Origin: Silene latifolia
Lineage: Eukaryota > Streptophyta > Magnoliopsida > Caryophyllales > Caryophyllaceae
Assembly (NCBI RefSeq): GCF_048544455.1
Contig: NC_133526.1
Coordinates: forward strand, 264,001-328,000
Length of the DNA stretch: 64,000 nucleotides
Reading direction: 5' to 3'
The notes under the pieces: generated by a model
The model's input: only the letters and a program-made list of their open reading frames with translations
Told to the model about the DNA's origin: nothing
Database searches by the model: none
Translations under genes and position numbers: made by a program
In this document: in pieces, positions 46,400 through 58,000 of the stretch
How positions within the stretch are numbered: the stretch's first letter is position 1
Layout of the letters: each line of letters begins with the position of its first letter

Positions 46400-47507
46400 T
46401 TAAACTTCTTTTGCGTGCTTAAGCGAGTCGGGCGAGTCATCGTTCCAGTCAGTTGTTTTGTAGTAACACCAATACAACATCAGCTGAATCAATCCAGAAA
46501 CCGCTCCCAAACCATTCGGAACCTGTCACCAGAATGTAAACATATTACATGACCATTCTATTTTAATAATAACTGTATGAAACTTGTTTAATGTGCTAGA
46601 AACTTACCACCATCCAGATATCAAAATGGATGCAAGCATAAGCGGTCCAGCAAATTCCGTTAAGGACGTTTGTAAGAGACAGCCAAAAAGGCATGTATTT
46701 CACACTCTTTGTCAACGGTGAGAAGTACATGAGAATGTTGAAGGCAACACATAAGGCTCCCATAAACACTGTCCTTTTTTCGGTGGTGTGGAAAACATTG
46801 AAGGTAATCATCGTTACTACTAAGGTAAATATCGCCGCAAATATTAGTCCAAAGGTGATCCTTTTCTGCAACAAATATTACAAATCAAATAAGATGATTG
46901 TAAACGAGAAATAAAAGGAATATAAAGAAATTGTGACATACGTACCCTGGTAAGACACCAGCCAGTAGAGTAGAGTAAAAAGATTCCGACATAGATGACC
47001 TCTAGGCCTAACCCAATGCCGTTGATTGTGACGACTAGGATGTGATCCGGGTTGACTGTGGGAAGTCCATAGATAACCCACATCACACAGTTTAATATTG
47101 TTGCAATATATGGGTCGACACTGAATTGTTGTACTGATTTGTTCTTAATAATGTTGTACATTGTTGGTCTGCAAAAATACAATGTGCTCGTATAAACCTT
47201 GTGATTATATTATATATTATGAATGAAAGAGACCGAGAAGGAGAAGTTAGAATAGCACATACACCGGGGAGAGAAACAGGCCGAATGTGATGACATTCCC
47301 TGAGACACGGCCAAAAATAAACCGATAATAATATTAAACATCATTCCTTGAATTCAATCGAAAAATATACAAAGTAAATAAAGAAAATTCCGCTAGGAAG
47401 CCTAGCTCTACATACATTCATGTATATTAAAATTTATTTATACATCTATTCTTGTCGAACTTACCGATAATTCCGAGAATGCTTCTAACAGTACTTGGAT
47501 TCACCAT
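46400..47507 (-). CDS. SWEET: SWEET sugar transporter, clade II-like, copy 1 (short)
   Basis: Five coding exons: 47507-47465, 47299-47263, 47168-46946, 46865-46608, 46522-46400; 227 residues, all phases agree. It has two MtN3/saliva triple-helix bundles. The first bundle has [19 protein letters not shown] and the [21 protein letters not shown] and [14 protein letters not shown] signatures. The second has [38 protein letters not shown] and [16 protein letters not shown]. SWEETs are membrane uniporters for hexoses or sucrose; the sequence type fits clade II (SWEET4-8, mostly hexose). Odd point: between LMYFSPL and TKSVKYMPF it lacks eight residues (VMKKVITT) present in its paralogue, exactly 24 bases, in frame. 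The deletion shortens the end of helix 5, so transport may be impaired. Confidence 0.9.
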
Positions 47508-48722
47508 CTTTATAATCGTACTTCAGGAGAATAACTGTTTGAAATAAAAGGATAAAGAATAACTAATATCATGATCTATGTCAATGTGACACATACACAC
47601 ATTAACTATTAACTACCATATTCGTGAGACATAACGAAAGAACACTATTTAACATTATAAAAGTTACGAGTAAAACATAACAAAGAAATTTGTGCTTGTT
47701 ATGAACATGCATTAGTTTAAGATAAGACACGCCCCCTATTAATAATAATTCAAAAATACTCGTGTAAAACAGTTCTAAACAAATTTCGTAAAACTTTGCT
47801 TTTGAAAACCATTTTTACCCACCGTATAAAATTGTATCTGGATCTATTTTACAATTATATTAAGGTGTTAAACTGTCTTACACAAGGATTACTACTTTAA
47901 ACAAGCAGATAACGCACATTAATATCAACAATAAATTAAAAACAAAGTCACGATAAAAAATAAAAATAAAGAGAGGGAATAAACATGTTACATGCCAAGA
48001 TAATTTGTGACTATGACTCTGTGAGGTTTGTGCCCTTTTAAGATTGTAATTATACGTTAAGGGCTTGAACCTATTTATAGTGTTTAATCTGATCTTTTTT
48101 ATCAGAGTTACTTGTTTGGAAAGTTTAGAAATCTTACTACAAGAATGATTTTCCATGCGGAATAGGATTGGTATTTTTGTATTCTTATCCAATCATCCCC
48201 TTAAACTAAAAGAATAAGAAAACTGCAAATTTTCCCACCTAAATGCTTTTAACTAGAAATTGGGTCTAACTTTATCTAGATATGTATTGGACCTAATATA
48301 TGGTCTTTATGTGTCAAAGTATCTTATCAAACACCCCAGCTTTTATAGTTGGGCCAAATTTATTTTATTCATTAGGTATTATTATCTCATTAGTCAAATA
48401 TATGTATTTTAAATATCATAAATTTTCTATTTAAAACATATGCATATTTTACTCATAATTAAAATCAGTGTGTGCTTTTCACTTTTTTTTTTCTTTAAAT
48501 TTTTTACTCTGTATATTGTAACAAAAATTACAAAAATAGTTATATGTTTCAAGTGAGTAAAAATAAGCATAAGTTTTTGTAATTAAACTAACAATCTTAT
48601 TTTTTAATCATAAACTTGTTCCGAGTAAAAATGTAAAGTTCGTTCTATTTTAATTCTTAGTATTTTTACACATTAACAATTGTAGATAATTACAAATAAA
48701 ATTCAAAGTTCATTTATATAGT

Positions 48723-48899
48723 TTTTCTAACATGTGCCCTTAGGCCACATGATAAGAAGTTAAGTAGGGAAAGATTTTCAACATTATATCACTAATTATA
48801 GTAAATATGAGTTTTAATTCTAATTTGTCATGATATATTCTCAACAAACTTTCCCTACTTAACTTCTTATCATGTGCCTTAAGGGCACGTGTTAGAAAA
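48723..48899. repeat. Palindromic MITE with 51-bp inverted arms
   Basis: The left arm TTTTCTAACATGTGCCCTTA, continuing to 48,773, is repeated inverted at 48,849-48,899 (TTAAGGGCACGTGTTAGAAA at its end) with few differences. 177 bp in all. Family not clear. Confidence 0.75.
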
Positions 48900-48939
48900 T
48901 CCGAACATTTATTAGCTCTAATTGTTTAGTTCTCTACAC

Positions 48940-48983
48940 ATAACTTTCTAAAATACCGTGCATTCGCACGGGTTCTATACTAG
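48940..48983 (+). mobile_element. Helitron 3' end
   Basis: A perfect hairpin CCGTGC...GCACGG at 48,956-48,970, then GTTCTATACTAG and T: the classic plant Helitron terminus (hairpin, about 10 bases, CTAG, inserted before T). The MITE at 48,723 may be nested inside the element. The 5' end was not found. Confidence 0.7.
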
Positions 48984-49244
48984 TACAACTGTAAATTATT
49001 AATTAAATGAGACTAATTAAGAGAAAAATAATGGATGTTAAAAGAAATAAATTATATGCGTGTAAATCTTACAAATAGAAGTTTGGTGTTGCAAAAAAAA
49101 AAGGATAAGATCAAAAAATTGTATAATATCTAAAATATTATGGAGTATTTAAAGTGTGAATCTAATAACAACCACCGTAAATAACAGCTAGGATAAGAAT
49201 ATATGATGACCATATTTCTAATACTCACCATTCAGCGTCTGGCT

Positions 49245-49942
49245 TAAATCGAGTCGGTTTGTCATTATGTTATTTTTATTTATTTGCTTTTTAAATACCT
49301 AAAAATACTTACAAAAAAACGAATATAGTTGGGAAATTATTAGAGTATGGAGTAATAATTATACCACAATTATAAATATCAATTTACAGATAATTAAAAA
49401 TTGATAGAATTAAAAAGTATTAAAACATTAAAAAAAAATATTAAAAGAAACCGTCGTAATTAAAAAACGAGTTTTCGATCAAAGCTTTAACTGAGTGAGC
49501 TCAAGGCTCCGATGTAAATGACCTCGACTTATATTCGTCTATTCGGAAGACTGGACAAGACTCACACTTTGACACTTGACCTCAATCCCCACAACAGATT
49601 GCTAAATCTTCTCAATTTCCCCGCAATAACTTCCCGCCAAACCTAAACCCTAATAAATTTCCCCCAAATTTCTTACCTAATTTTCCCGCCACATTTTCTG
49701 TATAATCTTCATCACCTACTTTTCACCTCACTGTAAATCGTCATTTTCTCCAATCAATAAACAACACCAAATCACTTCCTTCTTCACTAAATCCCCAATT
49801 AATCCACTTCTTTCATCAATTCGAGTGATGAGGATTGGAGTAAGGTTGGGAATGTGGGAAGCGACGAGGTGTAGGCGGAAAATATTTCAGAGGAGATAGA
49901 ATTGGTGGAAGATAAGACGGTTGGGACGGGGAGGTTGAAGGT
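49245..49942 (+). pseudogene. MSH6 promoter and exon 1 fragment
   Basis: Collinear with about 54,415-55,735: upstream AT-rich stretch, CGATCAAAGCTT, CGTCTATTCGGAAGAC, CAATAACTTCCCGCCAAACC, the leader and part of exon 1. The ATG and first 15 codons are deleted. CACCAAATCACTTCCTTCTT, the PCNA-binding box region, is kept. The sequence then jumps to GTGATGAGGATTGG, matching the acidic region near 55,604, and ends near GGTTGAAGG. It has no MSH6 body. It is the left-hand remnant of a tandem duplication. Confidence 0.85.
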
Positions 49943-49962
49943 TAATACTTCGTATTATAGTA

Positions 49963-50052
49963 CTCTTTCCGTTTCAATCATTTGTTTACCTTTTAGATTC
50001 ATAGTGATCTACATTTTAATCAAAGATAAACAAATGATTGTGACGTAGGAAG
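49963..50052. repeat. Stowaway-like MITE at duplication junction
   Basis: The arms CTCTTTCCGTTTCAATCATT and AAACAAATGATTGTGACGTA form a foldback of about 90 bp beside TA. It lies a few bases right of the end of the MSH6 fragment, at the joint of the tandem duplication. Confidence 0.65.
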
Positions 50053-50134
50053 TTTATAAATTTGTTGAGGTATTCCCTCCATCATTTGACAACTCTGGTA
50101 GTTCAAAATTTGATAATAATATTACGTCTCTGTT

Positions 50135-50275
50135 TTACAGATCTGCTACATTCTATAATGGAGCCTCAATCATGTGTCAACTTATCAAGTGTTAATTTGC
50201 AAAGCAAACTTTGTTTGGAAATGCTGATGTTTCTGAATTTTCACAAAGAATTTGACATTACTTAAAGTAATAAAT
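50135..50275 (+). pseudogene. Fragment of the small acidic-tail gene
   Basis: GATCTGCTACATTC-ATAATGGAGCCTCAATCA matches the leader and start of the gene at 44,635. It is followed directly by the match to that gene's 3' UTR (GTGTTAATTTGCAAAGCAAA, TTTGTTTGGAAATGCTGATG). Almost the whole coding part is deleted. Confidence 0.8.
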
Positions 50276-50447
50276 ATATTTGTTCCGAAATCTTAAAACA
50301 ACTGTACAGTATCGAAATCAAATGCAACATAGAGTAGTTAATTCTGAAATAAAACTACTGTTCTACGCCTCAAGGTAGCTAAATTATTCTTTGTTAATAC
50401 GGATATAACTATATAATACTATACTAATCAATTATACGAGCCAGGAA

Positions 50448-52334
50448 TTAAACGATCTCAGCCATTTTAAGTTCAACTTCTTTGGGGGACACGGGCGAAT
50501 CATCGTTCCAGTCAGTTGTTTTGTAGTAACGCCAATACAATAACAACTGAATCAATCCAGAAAACACTCCCAGACCATTCGGAACCTGTCACCATAATGT
50601 AAACTTATTATAGGACCGTTTTATTTCATAACTTTATATTGAAATTTGATTACTATACGGGGCTAAAAACTTACCACCATCCAGATATCAAAATGGATGA
50701 ACGCATAAGCGGTCCAGCAAAGTCCGTTAAGGAAGTTGGTAAGGGACAACCAAAAGGGCATGTATTTCACACTCTTTGTTGTAATCACTTTTTTCATGAC
50801 CGTCAAAGGTGAGAAATACATGATAATGTTGAAGGCAACACATAAGGCTCCCATAAACATTGTCCTCTTTTCGGTGGTGTGAAAAACATAGAAGGTAATC
50901 ATCGTCACTATTACGGTAAAGACGGCCTCAAATATAAGTCCAAAAGTGATCTTTTTCTGCATGCAGCAAATAGTACAAATCAATATATATATTAGAGTAA
51001 TTTAATAATTACACCCTTTTATAAACCATTTTTCTAAAATTACTCCCTTATGAAAACTTTTTAATAATTTACTCCCATAAAATATTCTCAGGTTAAAAAT
51101 TGCACCCAAATGGACTTTCCGGTGAAAAGTCATATTTTATGACCGTTTTGCCCCTGCCTTTTCCTTCTTTTATTTTCTTCAAACGGAGCTCTGAAAAACG
51201 CAGCAACAAGGCTCTTCATCGTCCCAAATTTCTGGGTAATTGGGGTAATATCGTTAGCTTCTGAGGTGGAAGGGTGGTTCTCAATGGGGATGGGGTTGTG
51301 GGTCCGGGTGTGAGAGGTGGTTGTCGGAGGTCAGGCAGAGGGTATGTTGGTCGGGTTTGGGTTGTTGACGAAGGTAGATGTAGATGGAGGCAGGGAGATG
51401 GAGGCAGGTGTTTGTTGGGTATTGAATTTGGTAAAGGGCAGGTGGTGGTCAGGGGACGGCGGCGGCGGCATTGCAGTGAAATGTGGTAGGTTGGCTGGCT
51501 GTTGGTTGTGGTCAGATCGAGCGATGAGGGCGGCGGATGTTGGAGGTCTGCCGAGGAGGATGTAAAAGGGTATAGAGGGGTATTTTGGTCATAAATTTAG
51601 GCGCTAAAACTGAAAATTTGAAAAGTGACGGAATAAGTCACCGGAAAGTCCATTTGGGTGCAATTTTTGACCTGAGAACATTTTATGGGAGTAAATTATT
51701 AAAAAGTTTTCATAAGGGAGTAATTTTAGAAAAGTGGTTTATAAAAGGGTGTAATTATTAAATTACTCTATATATTATGGCCTTTCGAGTACATTATAAA
51801 ATCGTACTGAAACGATAATGAGTTTGTGACATACGTACCCTGGTAAGGCACCAACCAGTGGAGTAGAGTAAAAAGATTCCAACGTAGACAACTTGAAGCC
51901 CTAATCCAATGCCGTTGATTGTGACGACTAGGATGTGATCCGGGTTCACTGTGGGAAGTCCATAGATAACCCACATCACACAGTTTAATATTGTTGCAAT
52001 ATATGGATATACCTCGAATTGTTGCACTGATTTCTTCTTAATAATTTGGCGCATTGTTGGTCTACAAAAGAAGAAAAAGCAAAAAACAAATAAATACAAT
52101 AATTTATGATTAAGGGATGCAAATTTAAAAAAAAAACAAATAAAAAAAAATGGAATAGCACATACATTGGGGAGAGAAATAGCGCGAACGAGATGACATT
52201 TCCTGAAACATCATAAAAAATAGTAACATTTAATCCCTGCTTAATTTAATTGGAAAAAATGCGTAGGAAAAATAGAAAAGTGTATTCATACCGATGATAC
52301 CGACAATGCTTCTAATTGTGCTTGGATCCATCAT
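50448..52334 (-). CDS. SWEET: SWEET sugar transporter, clade II-like, copy 2 (full length)
   Basis: Five coding exons: 52334-52292, 52202-52166, 52061-51839, 50956-50675, 50585-50448; 240 residues, all phases agree. Exons 1 to 3 equal those of copy 1 in length. Exon 4 has the 24 bases missing there ([16 protein letters not shown]), and the C-terminus differs ([13 protein letters not shown]). Seven hydrophobic segments in two MtN3 repeats; hexose uniporter by family. The first triple bundle reads SPIPTMRQI, where most SWEETs have a Val before the Pro. Intron 3 holds a 774-bp transposon. Upstream lie a probable 5' UTR intron (TTTGAAACAG before the ATG, donor near 52,590), a TATA box and a TATCC-rich cluster. 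This is probably the functional paralogue. Confidence 0.92.
50995..51768. mobile_element. Pack-MULE-like element in SWEET2 intron 3
   Basis: 774 bp with 131-bp inverted ends (50,995-51,125 and 51,638-51,768; they begin GAGTAATTTAATAATTACAC and differ at only a few positions). A perfect 9-bp target duplication TATATATTA flanks it (50,986-50,994 and 51,769-51,777). The inside (about 51,180-51,600) is GC-rich and unlike its surroundings, as expected for captured gene sequence. No transposase. Absent from the SWEET1 intron, so it came after the duplication. Near-identical ends point to a young insertion. Confidence 0.85.
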
Positions 52335-52701
52335 CTTTGTAATTGCAATTCAAGAAAATAACTGTTTCAAACAAAAAGATTTGAGTTAATGAAAAAATAA
52401 ACACTACGGAAAAATTCACATCGGAAATTTAATTTTATTCATATACTCGCTCCTAAGTAGTAGTAGTACGTAGCACTCCGTATTGTACAACCTTAATTAA
52501 GGTATGACATTATGTTGATAGAACGAAAGAAATAAAGTATGAATAAGAAGACACAATGATGGATAGAACAAAAGAAAGTCGGGTTGATACCTGATCGAGA
52601 GCGAAGATCGATGAAGACTATAGTAGGAAGCAGGACGTATGTAGCTTTGTTTGTTTTGAATTGGTGATCTGATGAATTGATAATGCATGGGGTAATTGTT
52701 C

Positions 52702-52708
52702 TTATATA
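52702..52708 (-). promoter_or_regulatory. TATA box of SWEET2
   Basis: TATATAA on the minus strand about 370 bases before the ATG, fitting a leader plus a 5' UTR intron (donor GATCAG|GTATC near 52,590). Confidence 0.55.
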
Positions 52709-52734
52709 GGCGCCAAATACATATTTCTGAGTTT

Positions 52735-52850
52735 AGGACACCTTCCATAATCTGGCAGGATTATCCGAATCCGGATAATTTAGGACACCTTCCATAATCG
52801 TGAAGGATTATCCGAATCCGGATAATCATTATCCGGATTATCTGGATTAA
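52735..52850 (-). promoter_or_regulatory. TATCC/GGATAA cluster upstream of SWEET2
   Basis: Two direct copies of AGGACACCTTCCATAATC followed by GGATTATCCGAATCCGGATA, then a third palindromic part CATTATCCGGATTATC. Five TATCC/GGATA cores fall in about 115 bases, starting some 27 bases upstream of the TATA box. MYB-related (MYBS-type) proteins bind TATCC elements in sugar-responsive promoters; that role here is inferred. Confidence 0.5.
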
Positions 52851-55029
52851 GGAATATAGTTTTTTTTTTTTGGTAAGCCTGGATTTTTGGTATGATTATT
52901 GTTCTTTGAATAAATATATGGTATTATTATAATTATTTTTAAAATTAAAATATAATGATTTTTGGTAAGATCTTTAGTAATTAATAATGCTTGGATAATG
53001 GGTAGAGATCACCCGTTTCACTTTCATGTCTCATCTTATATTTGGATCATTTTCACAATATGTATGATGCTCAATTTACTTCATAAGAGTATAAACTAAA
53101 TCTTTTTGGTTTTTTTGTCATTAAAAATAGTGTAAACGAAATCAATATCCGTCTCACAATAATAAACTCGTTCAAGTGTCAAAGACATAAGTGTTACAAT
53201 TAATCTCACTATAGAGGGTATATTTGTTTAAAGTGAAAGACGGGTCAAATATGTATAAAATGGTGATATTTTTAGGTCCTATTAATCTATTATACAACTT
53301 GTTGTTTGTCTTATACTTAAAGTGGGTAAATATTTAGCTCGTCTATAACAATAGATAAATATCTCCCATTATAATGAGATTTTATGTAAGTTTTATGTCC
53401 CGGTCAGAGTGGTGTGAGGTGTGACTCATAAAGTCATAACTAGTGATGCCATGAAGTCTACAATTGCAAACCATTAGTAGTATATACTCTATTAACAGAA
53501 TAACACTGCATTAATATGATCACCATTAGTAGAAATATGAGTATATATGACTATATGACATGTGACTCCATTATTAAATACCAACAAGCTAAATTAATAG
53601 TACAACTACTTTATTTTTTAGACGTTCTTAAATAAGTATGTTGCACAACATTTTTATTACTACCTTTTAATAACATTTGACCACTATATGTCTACATATA
53701 TGAACTAATATAGTAATATGAGTATATGACATGTGACCACTATTAAAACCAATAAGTTAAATGGTACAACTATTTGTAAATACCAACAAGCTAAATTAAT
53801 AGTACAACTACTTTTTTTTTTTTTTTTTTTTTTTTTTGGTGAATCGAAGCGGGTAAAACAGTTCAACGAAAAGAAAAACTAACAGCAAGAAAATAAAACA
53901 ACAAAAGCTAACTACTAAACTAAATGAGACGGGACTAGGCGAGGCCACACGACACCACCCACATCTTGCTGCATCAATTTGTACAGTTGGCTCGGCATAT
54001 TAGAAAGATCATAGCGGACCAACTGCTGACTTTGCTTCACTCCTTCATTAGCTAACCAATCCACGCAAGCATTGGCCTCTCGATAAATATGGAAAATCTC
54101 GACATGCCAAGATGAGTCCACTATATGAACTAATGTGAGTATATGACATGTGACCACTATTAAGTACCAATAAGTTAAATAGTACAATTAATTTTTTTTT
54201 ATGTTCTTAAATAAGTACAATATGTTGCAAAACAATTTTTTTATTATTACCTTTTAATATTATTTGTGGGGTATGTTTGTTTCGTCTTGTTATTAGATTT
54301 TGTTTTACTTATAACTATATGGGTGTAACTAAGCTAATTTAAATAGTGGTTTTAAAATTAGCCTAGAATTTTGAGCTTAAGCTTAGGTTCGGCTACAAAT
54401 TATTGTCGGGCTTAATCAATCGGTTTATCATTATGTTATTTTTATTTTATTTCCTGGCTCTACAACTTACACTACTTTATCCATCTTTTTATTGTTTTTC
54501 TTATTTCTGGTGTAAAAAATAAAGAGAACGACTCTAAAAATTCAGAGGGAATATCAATTTACATATAATTAAAAGTTGATAGAATTCAGAAGTATTAAAA
54601 CATTAAAAATATACTAAAGAAACTACCTAATTAAAAAGAGTTTCCGATCAAAGCTTCGAGTGAGCTCGAGATCGGCTCCAATGTAACTGAGCGCGATAGC
54701 GACTTAAACTCAGCTCGAGATTGGCTCCAATGTAAATGAGCACGATAGCGACTTAAACTCGTCTATTCGGAAGACTCGACAAGACTCACACTTTGACACT
54801 ATACTTAGACCTCAATCTCCATTCTCCACAACAGAATCGCTAATCTTCTCAATTTCCCGCAATAACTTCCCGCCAAACCTAAACCCTAATAATTTCCCCC
54901 CAAAAATCTTACCTAAAAATTCCCCCTTTCTAATTTTCCCGCCACATTTGTCGAACATTTACTCTATTATCTTCATCTCCGTCTTCTCACCTCACTGTAA
55001 ATTGTCATTTTCTCCAATTTCTTTCAACA
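52851..55029. other. Spacer SWEET2 / MSH6
   Basis: AT-rich. About 53,570-53,800 and 54,120-54,270 are diverged repeats of the same sequence (TAATAGTACAACTACTTT, GAGTATATGACATGTGACCA). A LINE tail sits between them. From about 54,415 the sequence matches 49,245 onward and is MSH6 upstream DNA. No other gene. Confidence 0.5.
53811..54119 (-). mobile_element. LINE 3' end with RNase H part, 5'-truncated
   Basis: On the minus strand: the last part of an RNase H domain (HVEIFHIYREANACVDWLAN), a short untranslated tail and a poly(A) of about 26 (T-run at 53,812-53,837). Plant L1 elements carry RNase H at this place, and 5' truncation with poly(A) is the normal product of target-primed insertion. 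About 305 bp. Confidence 0.8.
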
Positions 55030-58000
55030 ATGGCGCCTTCACGTAAACTCGCCAATGGCAGATCACCATTAATCACTAAACAACACCAAATCACCTCCTT
55101 CTTCACTAAATCCCCAATTAATCCACTTCTTTCATCAATTCCCCAATCGAAAACCCCTAACCCTAACCCTAATTTAGTTGCTAGTCCCAATTCATCACCG
55201 CCGACAACTCCGTCTCCTCTAAACGGCAAATTGCGACCCAAATCCATGCCCAAACCCGTATTAGTTATCGGGTCGAATAAGCAATTGGAAGATTCATTTG
55301 GGGAAGAGGTTGTGAGTAGGAGGATTAGGGTTTACTGGCCGTTGGATAAGGAGTGGTATGAAGGGTGTGTGAAGGCGTATGATAAGAGTGTAGGGAAGCA
55401 TTTAGTGGAGTATGATGATGCTGATGAGGAGTTGATTGATCTTAGTAAAGAGAAGATTCAGTGGATTGAGGATGGTGGGAGTCGTGTTAGGAAGTTTAGG
55501 AGGTTGAGGAAGGCGGTATCGGTTACGGTTGTCGAAGACAAGGAGGAGGATGTGGAGGAGGGGACTGTGGGTGGCGAGATGGTTGAGGATGATGATTCGA
55601 GCGATGAGGATTGGGGTAAGGGTGAGAATGTGGGAAGTGGCGAGGAGGCGGATGCGGAGATAGAGGAGGAGGATTTCATGGAGGAGGTGGAATTGGTGGA
55701 AGAGAAGACGGTTAGGACGGAGAGGTTGAAAAGGAAGCGGGGAGAAGGTGGTGGAGATGGAGGTGTGGGAAAAAGTTGTAAGGAGGACGGTGGAGAGAAT
55801 GTGGATATGAGTGTTAGGAAGAAGAAAAGCGGGTTTTTGGTTACGGAATTTGGTACGAAGCTGGAGAAGGTGATTGCTAGTGTTCAAGGTAATTGATGGC
55901 TGGTTTATTATGTCAATTTGTATACGTATATCTGATAGTGTAATAATATTTTGTATATGTGTGTTGCATTTTGTTTGATGTTTGGTGACTTTAGTGTTTC
56001 TTAGCCATTGATATATGAGCTCTCTATGATTTAACAGAAGTATCAATTGTATCATTGCGCTGTGGCAAGAAATGAAACAGGTTTTGATTTTGAGAAATGA
56101 TGCAATACATGACGAGACAAAATGTGTTAGAGGATACTTAACTTATGTAATGGTACTATAAGTATCATTTATTTAGAAGAAATAGGGTCTAATACATGTA
56201 AATGAACTTTACGTTGTCTTTTGTGGGATATGAGACGGGTAATGGAAGTAAATGCTTCAGGACTTTACTAGCAAGGATCCAAGAACAAGAGCTAATAATG
56301 TAATGGAGTCGAAGTTCTGAGCTTTGTTGTTCTTAGAGCCCGACTTTCAGGAATTGTATAAACTTCTGTATCTCTTCCATTTTCGCCTCTATGGAAGAGC
56401 CTTTAAGCCGTTCCTCAATTTGAACTGATAATATGGTGTTAAGCTTTGTACTTAAAGAGGGGGAACGCATCTACTTCTCTGTGTCGTGGGTGGGAGTTTG
56501 GTAGTAGTGTGATCTATTTGGCTGATCATCATTGCGTGAGCTTCACTGCATTATTGCTTTCTCGTCTCTCGTCTCTTATCTTGGTTGAGTGGTTTCTTGG
56601 CTTGTACTCCCTCCTATTCTAAATAACTGTCCCATTTGCCATTTCCGTCTATTCACATAACTGTCCCATTTGCCATATTTGGACATGGTTTTTTACTTTC
56701 CTACCCTTAGCTCTTTTCTTTATTTACTACCTCAACCACCCATAACCCATCATATTCAATACTTTTCATTATTTAACTCATATATTCTTACCCCTATACA
56801 ATAATTTTCATTATTTTAACTATATTCCTTAATTTTCGTGCCATTGTCCAAATGGGAAACTTATTCGGAATAGGAGGGAGTATATGATTGCTTTCTTATT
56901 CTTATCAAAAACTTTATTTTGTAGAGACAAAACCTACCAATGTTGTTGACAGCATGGACACTGATGCTCTTGAGAGGTTTGGTATTCGTGAGGAGAAAAA
57001 GTTGCCATTCCTGGGCAAGTAAGTTTGAGCTAAACTTTTAACATCTTACTTCCCTGCTTCAGGTCATGTATCTAATGCTTTTACACTGCCCCATCACATA
57101 CAGAGATCGCCGGGATGCGAAGAGGAGACTCCCAAGTGATCCACATTATGATCCGAAAACCCTTTACTTGTCCCTTCAATTTCTGAAAAGTCTTACTAGC
57201 GGTCAGGTAACTGCTTTATCACTTAATGATCCTCTGTATGAAGTTATCACTTAATGATCCTCTATATGACGTTATGTCTGTCTATTCGAAGTTGTTTGAT
57301 TTTGAAATGTGTTGCCCTTATGTAGCGACAATGGTGGGAGTTTAAATCAAAGCATATGGACAAAGTTATGTTCTTTAAGGTAGTTCATACTCGAGTCTTT
57401 ATATCAAATTACCAATCCACTTTCTAGCAATGTCAGTATATTGATGGTAGTTTACATGTTTTAGATGGGCAAATTTTACGAGCTTTTCGAAATGGATGCC
57501 CATGTTGGTGTGAAAGAACTTGATCTTCAGTACATGAAGGTGCGCATTTAGCTTATGTCTTGGCCATGTTCTTAAGATCCTCTTGTTGAATAGTTTGTCT
57601 ATTCCTTTTATTCTGAACTAAGTTGCTCTTATTGGCAGGGAGAACAGCCTCATTGCGGGTTCCCAGAAAAGAATTTTTCAGTTAATGTGGAGAAACTAGC
57701 AAGAAAGGTCACTGTTCAAGTTCATTGTTATTTACATCTAATTAAGTGCTATTTGTTAGGGTTTACTGGCACCTCATTCTTGAATATGAGATTGAAATTG
57801 AAGCTCTATTTTTGCTATCTTCTTTTCGGATTGATAGGGCTATCGAGTATTAGTAGTGGAGCAAACGGAAACACCTGATCAGCTGGAGATCCGTAACAAA
57901 AAGGAAGGTTCAAAAGATAAGGTTTGGAGGATCAATAGTCAGTGTTTTTTACTTCTTACAATATGCGCTATTTTGAATTATGAATTGCTATACCACACTC

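Larger units (their letters stand above)
47508..49244. other. SWEET1 upstream region and repeats
   Basis: A polypyrimidine-AG 27 bases before the SWEET1 ATG (TTTCAAACAG) suggests a 5' UTR intron; a TATAAATAGG box on the minus strand at about 48,070-48,080 could be the promoter. Further right are the palindromic MITE (48,723) and a Helitron 3' end (48,983). The rest is AT-rich, no gene. Confidence 0.45.

Noticed and set aside
51274-51565. Gly/Arg/Val-rich open frames inside SWEET2 intron 3
   Set aside because: They lie in the GC-rich inside of the Pack-MULE-like element in two overlapping frames, with no motif; open by composition.
52497-52748. An 83-codon minus-strand frame upstream of SWEET2
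   Set aside because: It covers the TATA box, the 5' leader and the probable UTR intron donor; no homology.
55402-56055. A 217-codon open frame on the minus strand
   Set aside because: It is antisense to MSH6 exon 1. The Leu/Ile/Thr-rich product mirrors the Glu/Asp/Lys-rich coding strand.
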